Shown here: positions 29,029 through 37,640 of the stretch, piece by piece
Numbering within the stretch: position 1 is the first letter of the stretch
How the letters are laid out: every line of letters begins with the position of its first letter
Assembly (NCBI RefSeq): GCF_028737255.1
Contig: NZ_JAQZAN010000004.1
Span: 186,001 to 250,000, forward strand
Length of the DNA: 64,000 bases
Direction of reading: 5' to 3'
Source: Actinomycetospora straminea
GTDB taxonomy: Bacteria > Actinomycetota > Actinomycetes > Mycobacteriales > Pseudonocardiaceae
Notes under the pieces: generated by a model
What the model saw: only the letters and a program-made list of their open reading frames with translations
Database searches by the model: none
Told to the model about the DNA's origin: nothing
Position numbers and translations under genes: made by a program

Positions 29029-30081
29029 ATGTACGTGCCGTTCTGGGTCTGGGCCCTGACCATCGTGGGTCTGCTCGCGGTGCTCGCCCTCGACCTCGCC
29101 ATCGTCGGCCGCCGCCCCCACGAGGTGGGCGTCCGGGAGGCCGCGCGCTGGGTGGGCGTGTACGTCGGGCTCGCCGCGCTGTTCGCCGTCGGCCTGTTCC
29201 TCGTGGCGGGCCGGGACCCGGCGACGGCGTTCGTGGCGGGCTACGTCACCGAGTACTCGCTCTCGGTCGACAACCTGTTCGTCTTCCTGCTGATCATGAG
29301 CGCGTTCGCGGTGCCGAAGGTCCACCAGCACCGCGTGCTGCTCTTCGGCATCCTCATCGCGCTCGTCCTGCGCGGCGCGTTCATCCTCGCCGGCGCCGCC
29401 GTCATCGAGCGGTTCAGCTGGGTCCTCTACCTGTTCGGCGCGTTCCTCGTGCTGACCGCGGTGAAGGTCGTGCTCGGGGGTGACGAGGAGGAGTTCGAGG
29501 AGAACGCCCTCCTGCGCCTCGTGCGCCGCGTCGTGCCGGTGACCGACGACTACGTCGGCACCCGCTCGGTGGTCCGCCGCCGCGACGCGCGGGGCCGGCT
29601 GCGGCTGACGGCGACGCCGATGCTCATGGTGATGATCGCGATCGGCATGACCGACCTGCTGTTCGCGCTCGACTCGATCCCCGCGATCTTCGGTCTGACC
29701 ACCGACCCGTACATCGTCTTCACCGCGAACATGTTCGCGCTGATGGGCCTGCGGCAGCTCTACTTCCTGCTCGGCGGGCTGCTCGACAAGCTCGTGTACC
29801 TGTCCTACGGGCTCGGCGTGATCCTCGCGTTCATCGGCGTCAAGCTCGTGCTCGAGGCGCTGCACGCGAACACGCTGCCGTTCGTCAACGGCGGCGAGCC
29901 CGTGGCGGTCCCGACGATCGGCATCGAGCTCTCCCTCGGCGTCATCGTCGGTGTGCTCCTGCTCACCACGGTCGCGAGCCTGGTCAAGGTCCGGTTCTTC
30001 CCGGCCGCGCCCGCGGCCGGGCACGGCGAGGACGACCCGGAGACGGCGGCCACGGGCGCCGACCGGGCCCCGGGCACCTGA
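29029..30081 (+). CDS. TerC/Alx-family membrane protein
   Basis: A 350-residue integral membrane protein with about nine helices. The family signature is GYVTEYSLSVDNLFVFLLIM, repeated in spirit as ITDLLFALDSIPAIF-type sequence (GMTDLLFALDSIPAIFGLTT) in the second half; the acidic residues within these membrane helices coordinate metal. Related Alx/MeeF-type proteins export manganese and may metallate secreted proteins. A likely manganese riboswitch fills the leader, which supports a role in Mn homeostasis. The C-terminus is a disordered acidic tail. Confidence 0.88.
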   Translation: MYVPFWVWALTIVGLLAVLALDLAIVGRRPHEVGVREAARWVGVYVGLAALFAVGLFLVAGRDPATAFVAGYVTEYSLSVDNLFVFLLIMSAFAVPKVHQHRVLLFGILIALVLRGAFILAGAAVIERFSWVLYLFGAFLVLTAVKVVLGGDEEEFEENALLRLVRRVVPVTDDYVGTRSVVRRRDARGRLRLTATPMLMVMIAIGMTDLLFALDSIPAIFGLTTDPYIVFTANMFALMGLRQLYFLLGGLLDKLVYLSYGLGVILAFIGVKLVLEALHANTLPFVNGGEPVAVPTIGIELSLGVIVGVLLLTTVASLVKVRFFPAAPAAGHGEDDPETAATGADRAPGT

Positions 30082-30175
30082 TCGCCTCGCTGTCCTCACC
30101 GTGCGGCCACCGCCCGTCCGTTTCGGTGGCACCCTCGATCGTGGACACGGTCGCGTGAGGGGAGTCGGGACGCCG

Positions 30176-31318
30176 GTGGCGGCACGGTCGGGGTGGGCAT
30201 CGGGGCGGGTGCCGGGGTGGGCACTGTGGCGCTGGGCGGTGGTCGCGGCCGTGGCGGCGCTCCTCGTGGGGGTGCCGGCGGCGATCGCGGCCCGGCCGGG
30301 CGACGCCCGCGCCGACCCGGCGCAGCTGCGCGACCTCGTCGCCGCGTCGGCCGACCGGCCCTGGACCGGGTACGCCGAGGCCCGCGCCGCGCTCGGGCTG
30401 CCGCGGATCGCGCAGCTCGCGGACGTCACCACCCTGCTCTCGGGGGTGACGCGGATGCGCGGCTGGTACGCCGCGCCGGACCGCTCGCGCGTCGACGTGC
30501 TCTCGGCGGTGGGGGAGCGGGACCGCTACACGACCCCGCGCGGGCAGGCCGTGTGGGACTACGGCGCGGAGCTGCTGACGGTCGTCGCGCGCGACCCGCA
30601 GGTGCGCCTGCCCCGCCCCGAGGACCTGCTCCCGCCGGAGCTGGCCCGCCGGCTCCTCGCGGGCACGACGTCCGCCGACCCGGCGACCGAGCTGCCGTCG
30701 CGCCGGGTCGCCGGGGTGGACGCGGCGGGGGTGCGGGTCACGGTGGCCGACCCGGAGACGACGGTCGGGGCGCTCGACGTCTGGGCCGACCCGGCCACCG
30801 GCCTGCCCGTGGCGGTCGAGGTGCGGGCCAAGGGGGTGGCCGAACCCCTCATCACCACCGCGTTCGGCGAGCTCACCCAGGGCCCGCCCGACCCGTCGGC
30901 CCTCGAGCCGCGGCGCGGTCCGGGCGCCGGGGTGACCCGCAGCCCGACCTCCGACCTGTTCGGCGTCCTCGGCCGCGGGGACGGCTCGTCGCTGCCCGCG
31001 AGCCTCGCCGGCCGGGAGCGGGTCCGGCCCGAGCGCGGCTTCCCGGCGCTGGGGCGCTACGGCACCACGCTCGGCCAGCTGATCGCCGTGCCGCTGCCGC
31101 CCGACCTCGCCGCCACCCTGCTCGCCGGCATCGACCGCGCCGGCGCCGGCCGCACGCTGACCGTCGAGGGCCAGGGCTCGGCGCTGGAGACCCCGCTGCT
31201 GACCCTGGCCGTCGTCCGCAGCGACGACGGCGCGCGGGCGTGGGTGCTCGCGGGCCTCGTCCCGCCCGCCGCGATCGACAGCGGCGCCACCGACCTGCTC
31301 GCGGGGGGCCGCACGTGA
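30176..31318 (+). CDS. LolA-like membrane-anchored periplasmic protein
   Basis: A protein of about 380 residues with an N-terminal membrane anchor (WALWRWAVVAAVAALLVGVP) and an extracytoplasmic domain. The pattern TRMRGWYAAPDRSRVDVLSA, RQAVWDYGAELLTVV-type strands and RVAGVDAAGVRVTVADPETT is that of LolA/LolB-like or sigma-E regulatory folds. AGGGGAG at 30157-30163 favours the GTG at 30176, though the GTG at 30155 is also in frame. It overlaps the ABC ATPase gene by GTGA, so it probably delivers or receives a lipid or lipoprotein substrate for that exporter. Substrate unknown. Confidence 0.68.
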   Translation: MAARSGWASGRVPGWALWRWAVVAAVAALLVGVPAAIAARPGDARADPAQLRDLVAASADRPWTGYAEARAALGLPRIAQLADVTTLLSGVTRMRGWYAAPDRSRVDVLSAVGERDRYTTPRGQAVWDYGAELLTVVARDPQVRLPRPEDLLPPELARRLLAGTTSADPATELPSRRVAGVDAAGVRVTVADPETTVGALDVWADPATGLPVAVEVRAKGVAEPLITTAFGELTQGPPDPSALEPRRGPGAGVTRSPTSDLFGVLGRGDGSSLPASLAGRERVRPERGFPALGRYGTTLGQLIAVPLPPDLAATLLAGIDRAGAGRTLTVEGQGSALETPLLTLAVVRSDDGARAWVLAGLVPPAAIDSGATDLLAGGRT

Positions 31319-32316
31319 GCGGGGACAACGGCACGACCCAGCGGATCGGCGCCCGCCGCGACCCCGAGCGGCTCGTCATCTCCACGCGAGGGCTGACCAA
31401 GCGCTACGGCGCGCACACCGCCGTCGACGGCGTCGACCTTCACGTCGCCGAGGGCGCCCGCTACGGCTTCCTCGGCCCCAACGGCTCGGGCAAGACGACG
31501 ATGGTGCGGATGCTCCTGGGCCTGGTCTACGCCACGCGCGGCGAGATCACGGTGCTCGGGCGTCCGGTGCCGTCCCGGGTGGCCGAGGTGCTCCCCGAGA
31601 TCGGGGCGATGGTCGAGGGCCCCGCGGCGTACCCCCACCTGTCCGGGCGCACCAACCTCGCGCTGCTCGACGCCGCCGGCCCGCGCCGCGACCGCGACGG
31701 CCGGCGTCGCCGCGACCGCGTCGAGGAGGTGCTCGAGCGCGTCGGGCTCGGCGCGATCGACCGCCGCCCGGTGCGGGCCTACTCGCTCGGCATGCGCCAG
31801 CGCCTCGGGCTCGCCGGGGCGCTGCTCAACCGCCCGCGGCTGCTCGTGCTCGACGAGCCCACCAACGGCCTCGACCCGCACGGCATCCGCGAGGTCCGTG
31901 ACCTGCTGCTCGAGCTCAACGCCGCGGGCACCACGGTCTTCCTGTCCAGCCACCTGCTCGCCGAGATCGAGGCGCTCTGCACCACCGTCGGCGTCGTCGA
32001 CCGGGGCCGCCTGGTGCTCGAGGACGACCTCGACGCGGTGCGGGGCCCGACCGGTCGCCTCGTCGTCCGCACGCCCGACCCGGACGCGGCGGCGAGGGTC
32101 CTCGGGGGCGCGGTGGCCGAGCGGCACGACCACACCCTCGTCGTCGAGGCCGCGCCCGGGGGCCCGCCCGCGCTCGCGCGCCACCTCGTCGAGCACGGCG
32201 TCCCGCTCGACGGGCTCGTCGAGCAGCGCCGGAGCCTGGAGGACGTGGTGGTGTCGTTGACGGGACCCGGGTCGGACACCTCGCGCGCGGCGCGACGGAA
32301 CGGGGCGCGCCCGTGA
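31315..32316 (+). CDS. ABC transporter ATP-binding protein
   Basis: A 333-residue ABC-2-system ATPase. Walker A is FLGPNGSGKTTMVRM (about residue 60), the signature YSLGMRQRLGLAGALL, Walker B RLLVLDEPTNGLDP and the H-loop FLSSHLLAEIE. The C-terminal extension (TGRLVVRTPDPDAAARVLGG) is typical of drug or lipid exporters. It lies between the LolA-like gene and the permease with GTGA overlaps on both sides. Confidence 0.92.
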   Translation: MSGDNGTTQRIGARRDPERLVISTRGLTKRYGAHTAVDGVDLHVAEGARYGFLGPNGSGKTTMVRMLLGLVYATRGEITVLGRPVPSRVAEVLPEIGAMVEGPAAYPHLSGRTNLALLDAAGPRRDRDGRRRRDRVEEVLERVGLGAIDRRPVRAYSLGMRQRLGLAGALLNRPRLLVLDEPTNGLDPHGIREVRDLLLELNAAGTTVFLSSHLLAEIEALCTTVGVVDRGRLVLEDDLDAVRGPTGRLVVRTPDPDAAARVLGGAVAERHDHTLVVEAAPGGPPALARHLVEHGVPLDGLVEQRRSLEDVVVSLTGPGSDTSRAARRNGARP

Positions 32317-33335
32317 TCGGTGTCGAGCTCGTCAAGCTCGTCCGCCGCCCCCGGACCTGGGTGGCCGTGGGCCTGCTGTGCCTGCTGCCCACGGTGGTCG
32401 CGGTCTTCCTCGCCACGACGCGGATCTCCCCGCCGCCGGGGCAGGGCGCGGCGTTCCTGTCCGCGGTGCTGCAGTCCGGCTCGCTCTACCCGGCCGCCGC
32501 GCTGGCGCTGGTGCTGCCGCTCTTCCTGCCGATCGCGGTGGCGGTGGTCGCGGGCGACGCGGTGGCGGGGGAGTCGTCGCAGGGCACGCTGCGCTACCTG
32601 CTCGTGCGCCCGGTGCGCCGCACGTCGCTGCTGGTGGCGAAGCTGGTCGCGGTCGTGGTGTTCGTCGTCGGGTCGGTCGTGGCGGTCGCCGGGAGCTCCT
32701 ACGTCGTCGGGGTCTCGCTGTTCGGGGCGGGCGACCCGGTGGCGGTGGTGCGCGCGCTGCCCGAGGTCACGGGCAGCAGCGACGACGCCGTCGCGGGCAC
32801 CGGACCGGCCGCGCCCGCCGGCGGGCGCGGCCAGGTCGGCAGCTCGGACGCGGCGTCGGGCGGGCAGGCCGGCGCCACCCGGCCGGGCGCCGGTACCGGC
32901 GACGGCACGGTCGTCGCCGACGACCAGGCGGCCCGGGAGCGCGCCCAGGCGTCGGTGTCGTCGCTGTCGGGGGAGGCGCTGTCGCCCGCCGACCTCGCGG
33001 CCCGCCTGCTGGGCGCGATGGGCTACGTGACGGTGTCGATGCTCGGGGTGGCGGCGATCGCGCTGTTCCTCTCGACGGTGACCGCGTCCTCGCTCGGGGC
33101 GACCCTCGGCGCGCTCGCCGCGCTCGTGACCAGCCAGGTGCTGGTCAGCCTCGACGCCGCCGCGGCCGTCACGCCGTACCTGCCCACCCGCTACTGGCTG
33201 GCCTGGGTCGACTTCTTCCGCGACCCGATCTTCCTGCGCGACATCACCGCGGGCCTCTGGCTCCAGGCGGGCTACGTCGTCGTGCTCATGCTCGCCGCCT
33301 GGGCCAACTTCGCCACCAAGGACGTCACGAGCTGA
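32313..33335 (+). CDS. ABC-2 permease with Gly/Ser-rich loop
   Basis: A 340-residue permease. Helices include TWVAVGLLCLLPTVVAVFLA, ALALVLPLFLPIAVAVVAGD, VVVFVVGSVVAVAGSSYVVG, YVTVSMLGVAAIALFLSTVT and a final ITAGLWLQAGYVVVLMLAAW. DAVAGESSQGTLRYLLVRPV is the ABC-2 signature. An unusual insert of about 80 residues rich in Gly, Ala, Ser and Thr (around 145-225) splits the middle and probably forms an external loop. The terminal FATKDVTS resembles the end of the permease at 24941, so the two systems are paralogous. Confidence 0.85.
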   Translation: MIGVELVKLVRRPRTWVAVGLLCLLPTVVAVFLATTRISPPPGQGAAFLSAVLQSGSLYPAAALALVLPLFLPIAVAVVAGDAVAGESSQGTLRYLLVRPVRRTSLLVAKLVAVVVFVVGSVVAVAGSSYVVGVSLFGAGDPVAVVRALPEVTGSSDDAVAGTGPAAPAGGRGQVGSSDAASGGQAGATRPGAGTGDGTVVADDQAARERAQASVSSLSGEALSPADLAARLLGAMGYVTVSMLGVAAIALFLSTVTASSLGATLGALAALVTSQVLVSLDAAAAVTPYLPTRYWLAWVDFFRDPIFLRDITAGLWLQAGYVVVLMLAAWANFATKDVTS

Positions 33336-33424
33336 TACCACCGGTCAGCCGGTAGAGGGAACCGGCAGCCGTGTCTAGGCTGTCATGACCCCGAACCACT
33401 CACGGACAGTGAGAGCGAGCTCCC

Positions 33425-33865
33425 GTGCCGGTCGACGCGCTCGTCCTCCTCGTCGAGGACTCCCCGCAGGACGTCGAGGCCGTCGGGCGCACCCTCGCCC
33501 GGGCCCACCCCGGCGTGCGCCTCGAGGCCGTCGGCGACGGCACCGCGGCCCTCGAGCGGCTGGCCGACGCGGACGCCGAGCTGCCCGACCTCGTGCTCCT
33601 CGACCTCAACGTGCCCGGGCTCGACGGGCACGGGGTGCTCTCGACGGTCCGGCGCCGGGCGCCCCTCGACGGGCTGCCGGTCGTCGTGCTGACGTCCTCC
33701 ACGCACCCCCGGGACGTCGAGGCCTGCTACCGGGCCGGGGCCAACAGCTACGTGGTCAAGCCGGTCGACCTCACGGCGTTCGGGGAGGTGCTGCGCGGCG
33801 TCTTCGCCTACTGGCTCGGCACCCTCACCGGGCACGGCAGGGTGAACCAGAACGAGCTGCCCTGA
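33425..33865 (+). CDS. Stand-alone response regulator (Rcp1-like)
   Basis: A 146-residue receiver domain without an output domain. Acidic pocket residues are in LLVEDSPQDVE, the phospho-acceptor Asp in LVLLDLNVPGLDGHG, Thr in VVVLTSST and Lys in NSYVVKPVDLTAF. The HPRDVEACYRAGANSY region and C-terminal LRGVFAYWLGTLT are of the type paired with phytochrome-like or MASE1 kinases. Its last 58 bp overlap the convergent kinase gene, which is its probable partner. It may pass the phosphoryl group to another protein. Confidence 0.85.
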   Translation: MPVDALVLLVEDSPQDVEAVGRTLARAHPGVRLEAVGDGTAALERLADADAELPDLVLLDLNVPGLDGHGVLSTVRRRAPLDGLPVVVLTSSTHPRDVEACYRAGANSYVVKPVDLTAFGEVLRGVFAYWLGTLTGHGRVNQNELP

Positions 33866-35481
33866 CCCTCGGCGGACTCCACGCCGATCCGCCCCCCGTG
33901 CCGCTCGACGATCTTCCGGCTGATCGCGAGGCCCATGCCGACCCCGTCGGCCCGCCCCGGGTGCAGGCGCTGGAACGGGGCGAAGACCTGGTCGCGGCGC
34001 TCGGGCGGGATGCCGACGCCGTTGTCGCGCACGTACACCGCGCAGTCGTCCTCGCCCGACCCGGGCGGCAGCGGGCCGAGGCCGACCTCGACCCAGCGCG
34101 GCCCGTCGGCGGCGTACTTCACGGCGTTGACGACGAGGTTGGTCAGCACCTCGCCGAGCTGCACCCGGTCACCGCGCACCGCCGGCAGCCGCCCGTCGCG
34201 TCGCAGCTCCACGCCGGCGGCGCGGCAGCGCTCGGCGACGACGTCGGCGACCTCGTCGAGGACGCCGTCCAGGTCCACCACGACCGGGTCGAGGTCGCCG
34301 CGACCGACCTGCGAGTAGCGCAGCAGGGAGTCGAGCAGCTCGTCCATGCGCACCGCGAGCAGGCAGATCGTGCGCAGCCGCCGGAGGGACTCGGCGTCGA
34401 GCTCGGGGGCGTCCTCGAGCACGAAGCCCGCGGTCTGGGCGATCGCGCGCAACGGCTCCTTGAGGTCGTGGGAGGCCGCGTAGGCGAAGGTGTCGAGCTC
34501 GGCGTTGCTGCGGGCGAGCTCCGCGTTCCAGGCGGCGAGGTCGTCGCTGCGGCGCGCCGCGAGCTCGGCCGCCACCTCCGCGCGCACCTGCTCGTCGACC
34601 TGCACCGCGAGCAGCAGCACCGCCAGCAGCAGCACCGCGAGCAGCATCTGCAGGTAGACGTGGCTGATCCCCGGGGCGACGCCGAGCGTCGCGGAGAACC
34701 CGAGACCGACGGCCTCGCCCTGCGCGGCGGTCAGCGCGGTCCCCAGGCCGACGACCGCCACCGCGGCGACGCCGAGCCGCAGCGCGACCCAGATCAACAG
34801 GAGCACCGGCAGGAACACCAGGACCAGGGTCTGGGTCCAGAACAGGACCGCCGTGACGCCGACGGCGGCGACGGTCCCGGCGGCGGTGCCCAGCACCGCC
34901 CGACGGGTCCAGGGCAGGGTGAGGACGGTGAGCACCGCGGTGCCGACGACCAGCACCGCGAGCCCGTCGCCGAGCCACCAGCGGGCGACGAAGAGGTACC
35001 AGGGCCGGTCGGTGCCGGCGAGCGCGGCGACGAGCGCGCCGATGAGCCCCCCGACGAGCGGGGCGGCCAGGGCGGCGCCGAGGAGGAAGCCGGTCAGGTC
35101 GCGCCGGCGGCTCAGGTCGGGACGCCCGTGGGCGACGGTGCGGGTCAGCGCCGCGCCCAGTGCGGGCTCGACGGTGTTCGCCACGGCGTAGCCGACGGCC
35201 GCGGTGACGCTCAGCCCCGTCGCGAGGTCGGTCGCCACCTCCGCGACCGCAGCGCCCAGGAGCACCGCGGGCCACCACCGGCGCGCCAGCGCGCACAGCA
35301 GCGCCACCGTCCACCCCGCGGCGGGGAAGAACGACGGGCCGAGCCCGTTGGGGTCGAACCAGGACATGGCCGTGATCGCCGCGGCCGTGTAGCCGAGCCC
35401 GCTGACCAGGAACACCAGGCCGTGACGGGCCGCCACCGGGAGGCGGGCGAACGCCGGCCCGAGGGCGTCGAGCACGGACAC
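33808..35481 (-). CDS. MASE1 sensor histidine kinase
   Basis: A 557-residue membrane kinase. Residues 15-300 hold an eight-to-ten-helix MASE1 sensor. A linker helix leads to the HisKA domain with the phospho-acceptor in YAASHDLKEPLRAIAQTAGF (His about residue 336). The HATPase domain has the N box LTNLVVNAVKYA, G1 YVRDNGVGIPPERR and G2 DGVGMGLAISRKIVERHGG. The F box FAPFQRLH is present. The start is the GTG at 35481. It is convergent with, and overlaps, the stand-alone response regulator gene, an unusual layout for a cognate pair. The signal is unknown. Confidence 0.87.
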   Translation of the reverse strand: MSVLDALGPAFARLPVAARHGLVFLVSGLGYTAAAITAMSWFDPNGLGPSFFPAAGWTVALLCALARRWWPAVLLGAAVAEVATDLATGLSVTAAVGYAVANTVEPALGAALTRTVAHGRPDLSRRRDLTGFLLGAALAAPLVGGLIGALVAALAGTDRPWYLFVARWWLGDGLAVLVVGTAVLTVLTLPWTRRAVLGTAAGTVAAVGVTAVLFWTQTLVLVFLPVLLLIWVALRLGVAAVAVVGLGTALTAAQGEAVGLGFSATLGVAPGISHVYLQMLLAVLLLAVLLLAVQVDEQVRAEVAAELAARRSDDLAAWNAELARSNAELDTFAYAASHDLKEPLRAIAQTAGFVLEDAPELDAESLRRLRTICLLAVRMDELLDSLLRYSQVGRGDLDPVVVDLDGVLDEVADVVAERCRAAGVELRRDGRLPAVRGDRVQLGEVLTNLVVNAVKYAADGPRWVEVGLGPLPPGSGEDDCAVYVRDNGVGIPPERRDQVFAPFQRLHPGRADGVGMGLAISRKIVERHGGRIGVESAEGQGSSFWFTLPCPVRVPSQ

Positions 35482-35547
35482 CTGCTCATCGTGGGCGGCG
35501 GGCGGGGGGAGCCACAGCCGCCGTTCGTCAGATGACCCGGCGGTAGC

Positions 35548-36378
35548 TCACGACTCCCGCGCACCCTCGGTGCGCAGGTCGTCGCACTGGGTGGGATCGG
35601 CCGTCGGGAGGGGACCGGTGCCCAGGCCGCGCAGGACGAGACCGACCGCGAGGGGATCGGTCGGGAGCCGGGAGTGGGTGACGAGGGCGTCCGAGCAGAC
35701 GTCCTGGAGGCGCACGGCGTCGGTGCCCGGCAGCTCGGCCGAGTCGGGCGGGGTGACGGTCTCGTCGTCGGCGGTCCACAGCGAGAGCCAGGGCAGGCCC
35801 GGCGGCGCGGTCGCGAGGCCCGCGAGCAGCGCGCTGCCCGGCGCGAGCTGCTGGCAGGCGCGGGGGCACGCGCCCGGCACGAGCGCCCCGCCGGCGGCGG
35901 CGAGCTCCGCGCCCTGCAGCGGCGACCCGAGCGTGACCACGCGGCGGACGGCGGGGGCGGTGCGGCCGCGGTCGAGGTAGACCCGCGTCGCGACCCCGCC
36001 CGCCGAGTAGCCGACGACGTCGACGGACGGGGCGCCGTCGTCGAGGAGCCCGCGCACGGTGTCGTCGATCGCCGCGCCCTGGGACACGAGGTCACCGGTG
36101 CCGCCGGAGGGCAGCTCGACGATGACCGCGCGCCGGCCCTCCTCCCGCAGCCGCTCGGTGAGCCCGAGGAACGCGGCGCGGTTGCCCCCGTAGCCGGGGA
36201 CGAGCACCACGGCGCCGGGCACGTCCGGGTCGGCGGGCGGCGGGACGCGGACCTCGCGGGCCACCCCGACCCCGACCAGCACCGCGACCACCGCCAGGAG
36301 CGCCAGCAGCGCGAGCACGAAGGCGCGCCGGCGCGGGGCCAGCCCGCCGAGCGGTGCCCGCGCGGGCCAGGACGCCAT
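35548..36378 (-). CDS. Membrane-anchored lipase/esterase
   Basis: A 276-residue alpha/beta hydrolase with an N-terminal signal anchor (AFVLALLALLAVVAVLVGVG). GAVVLVPGYGGNRAAFLGL supplies the oxyanion region, the nucleophile is in DVVGYSAGGVATRVYLDRG, Asp is in SLWTADDETVTPP and His in ALVTHSRLPTDP. It resembles EstA/LipB-type lipases of actinobacteria. Cys pairs (ACPRACQQL, DVCSD, QCDDL) could form disulfides outside the cell. The ATG at 36378 is preferred over upstream in-frame codons, which are not membrane-like. It diverges from the SCO6745-family gene. Confidence 0.82.
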   Translation of the reverse strand: MASWPARAPLGGLAPRRRAFVLALLALLAVVAVLVGVGVAREVRVPPPADPDVPGAVVLVPGYGGNRAAFLGLTERLREEGRRAVIVELPSGGTGDLVSQGAAIDDTVRGLLDDGAPSVDVVGYSAGGVATRVYLDRGRTAPAVRRVVTLGSPLQGAELAAAGGALVPGACPRACQQLAPGSALLAGLATAPPGLPWLSLWTADDETVTPPDSAELPGTDAVRLQDVCSDALVTHSRLPTDPLAVGLVLRGLGTGPLPTADPTQCDDLRTEGARES

Positions 36379-36430
36379 GGCTCCCAGTGTGCCCGGGACG
36401 CGGTGGCGGTCGCCGTGAGACGGTGCTCGC

Positions 36431-37354
36431 GTGGCCGCCCCCAGCACCGACGACAGCACCTCTGCCCCGACCACTGCCCCGACCACTGCCCCCGCCGACG
36501 CCGCCGCGCTCGCGCAGCGCCTCGAGCCCCTCCACTCGATGATCTACTTCGTGCCCGAGGTGGGCGAGGAGCTCGCCGAGCTGGGCATCACCCGCGGCGC
36601 GGACCAGTACTTCGCGCAGCGCGCGGCACCGATGGGCCCGGTCGGGCCGGGCGTCGTCACTGCGACGTTCTTCAACTTCAACCCCGCGCGCGTGGCGCGG
36701 TCGGTGCCCGGCGTGTGGTCGCTCGCCGCACCTGCCGACGTCGTCAACGCCCGCCTGCGCGCCGCCGACCGCGCCCTGCGCCGGCTGCTCGGCGACGCCG
36801 CGTCCTCGGCGGCCGTCACCCGCGCGTCCGAGCTCCTGCGCAAGGCCTGCGAGGGCGCGACCCCGGAGGACCGCCCGCTCTACGCCGCGCACGCCGACCT
36901 GCCGTGGCCCGAGGAGCCCCACCTCGCGCTCTGGCACGGGGTGACGCTGCTGCGCGAGCACCGCGGCGACGCCCACCTGCACGCGCTCGTCTCGGCCGGT
37001 CTCTCCGGTCTCGAGGCGCTGATCACCCACGTCGCCACGGGGCGCGGCTTCACCGTGGAGTTCGCGCAGCGCAACCGCGGCTGGTCGCCCGAGCAGTGGG
37101 CCGACGCGAGCGCCGGCCTCGCCGAGCGCGGCCTGCTCGACGGCGACGGCGCGCTCACCGAGGCCGGGACGGCGCTGCGCGCGGAGGTCGAGGACCACAC
37201 CACACGCATGTCCCTCGGCCCCTGGCGCCACCTCGGCGCCGAGGGCACGGCGGAGCTCGCCGAGACCTCCCGGCCGCTGTCGAAGGCCGTCCTGCCGGCC
37301 TTCGCGGTCGAGGGCGCTTTCGCGCCCCGCTCACCCCGCGCCGGGCAGGGCTGA
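36431..37354 (+). CDS. SCO6745-family protein (winged-helix-like)
   Basis: A 307-residue soluble protein of the actinobacterial SCO6745 family. It has LAQRLEPLHSMIYFVPEVGE, then PVGPGVVTATFFNFNPARVA and a C-terminal region (GWSPEQWADASAGLAERGLL, LTEAGTALRAEVEDHTTRMS) that resembles a winged-helix MarR-like module. The role is unknown. The N-terminus begins with a Thr-Ala-Pro repeat coded by 12-bp tandem DNA, and the true start could be later. It diverges from the lipase gene. Confidence 0.75.
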   Translation: MAAPSTDDSTSAPTTAPTTAPADAAALAQRLEPLHSMIYFVPEVGEELAELGITRGADQYFAQRAAPMGPVGPGVVTATFFNFNPARVARSVPGVWSLAAPADVVNARLRAADRALRRLLGDAASSAAVTRASELLRKACEGATPEDRPLYAAHADLPWPEEPHLALWHGVTLLREHRGDAHLHALVSAGLSGLEALITHVATGRGFTVEFAQRNRGWSPEQWADASAGLAERGLLDGDGALTEAGTALRAEVEDHTTRMSLGPWRHLGAEGTAELAETSRPLSKAVLPAFAVEGAFAPRSPRAGQG

Positions 37355-37356
37355 CC

Positions 37357-37560
37357 TCACCGCAGCTGCTGCGGCGTGCCCGCCGTCCCGTCGACCTTCC
37401 GCGCGCCCCGCCGGGCCAGCCAGATCCCGCCGCCGACGACGAGCGCCACCGGCACCAGCCACAGCAGCGCCCCGAACAGCCACTGCACGAGCGGCCAGAC
37501 GACGCCGCCGACCACCACGAGCGCGCCGATCCCCACCAGTACCCACACCACGATCCTCAT
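37357..37560 (-). CDS. Small two-helix membrane protein
   Basis: A 67-residue protein with two hydrophobic helices, VVWVLVGIGALVVVGGVVWP and LFGALLWLVPVALVVGGGIW, and a short basic tail ARRGARKVDGTAGTPQQLR. It is separated from the convergent SCO6745-family gene by 2 bp and divergent from an FAD oxidoreductase. No family function is known to me. Consistent codon bias and a clear ATG support it as real. Confidence 0.62.
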   Translation of the reverse strand: MRIVVWVLVGIGALVVVGGVVWPLVQWLFGALLWLVPVALVVGGGIWLARRGARKVDGTAGTPQQLR

Positions 37561-37640
37561 GACAGCGACACTGCGCCTCGCTGCGGCCGCGCGGATCGGG
37601 GTGCACCCTGAACCCGGTCTCGGGGTCGGGAGGGGTGCAC

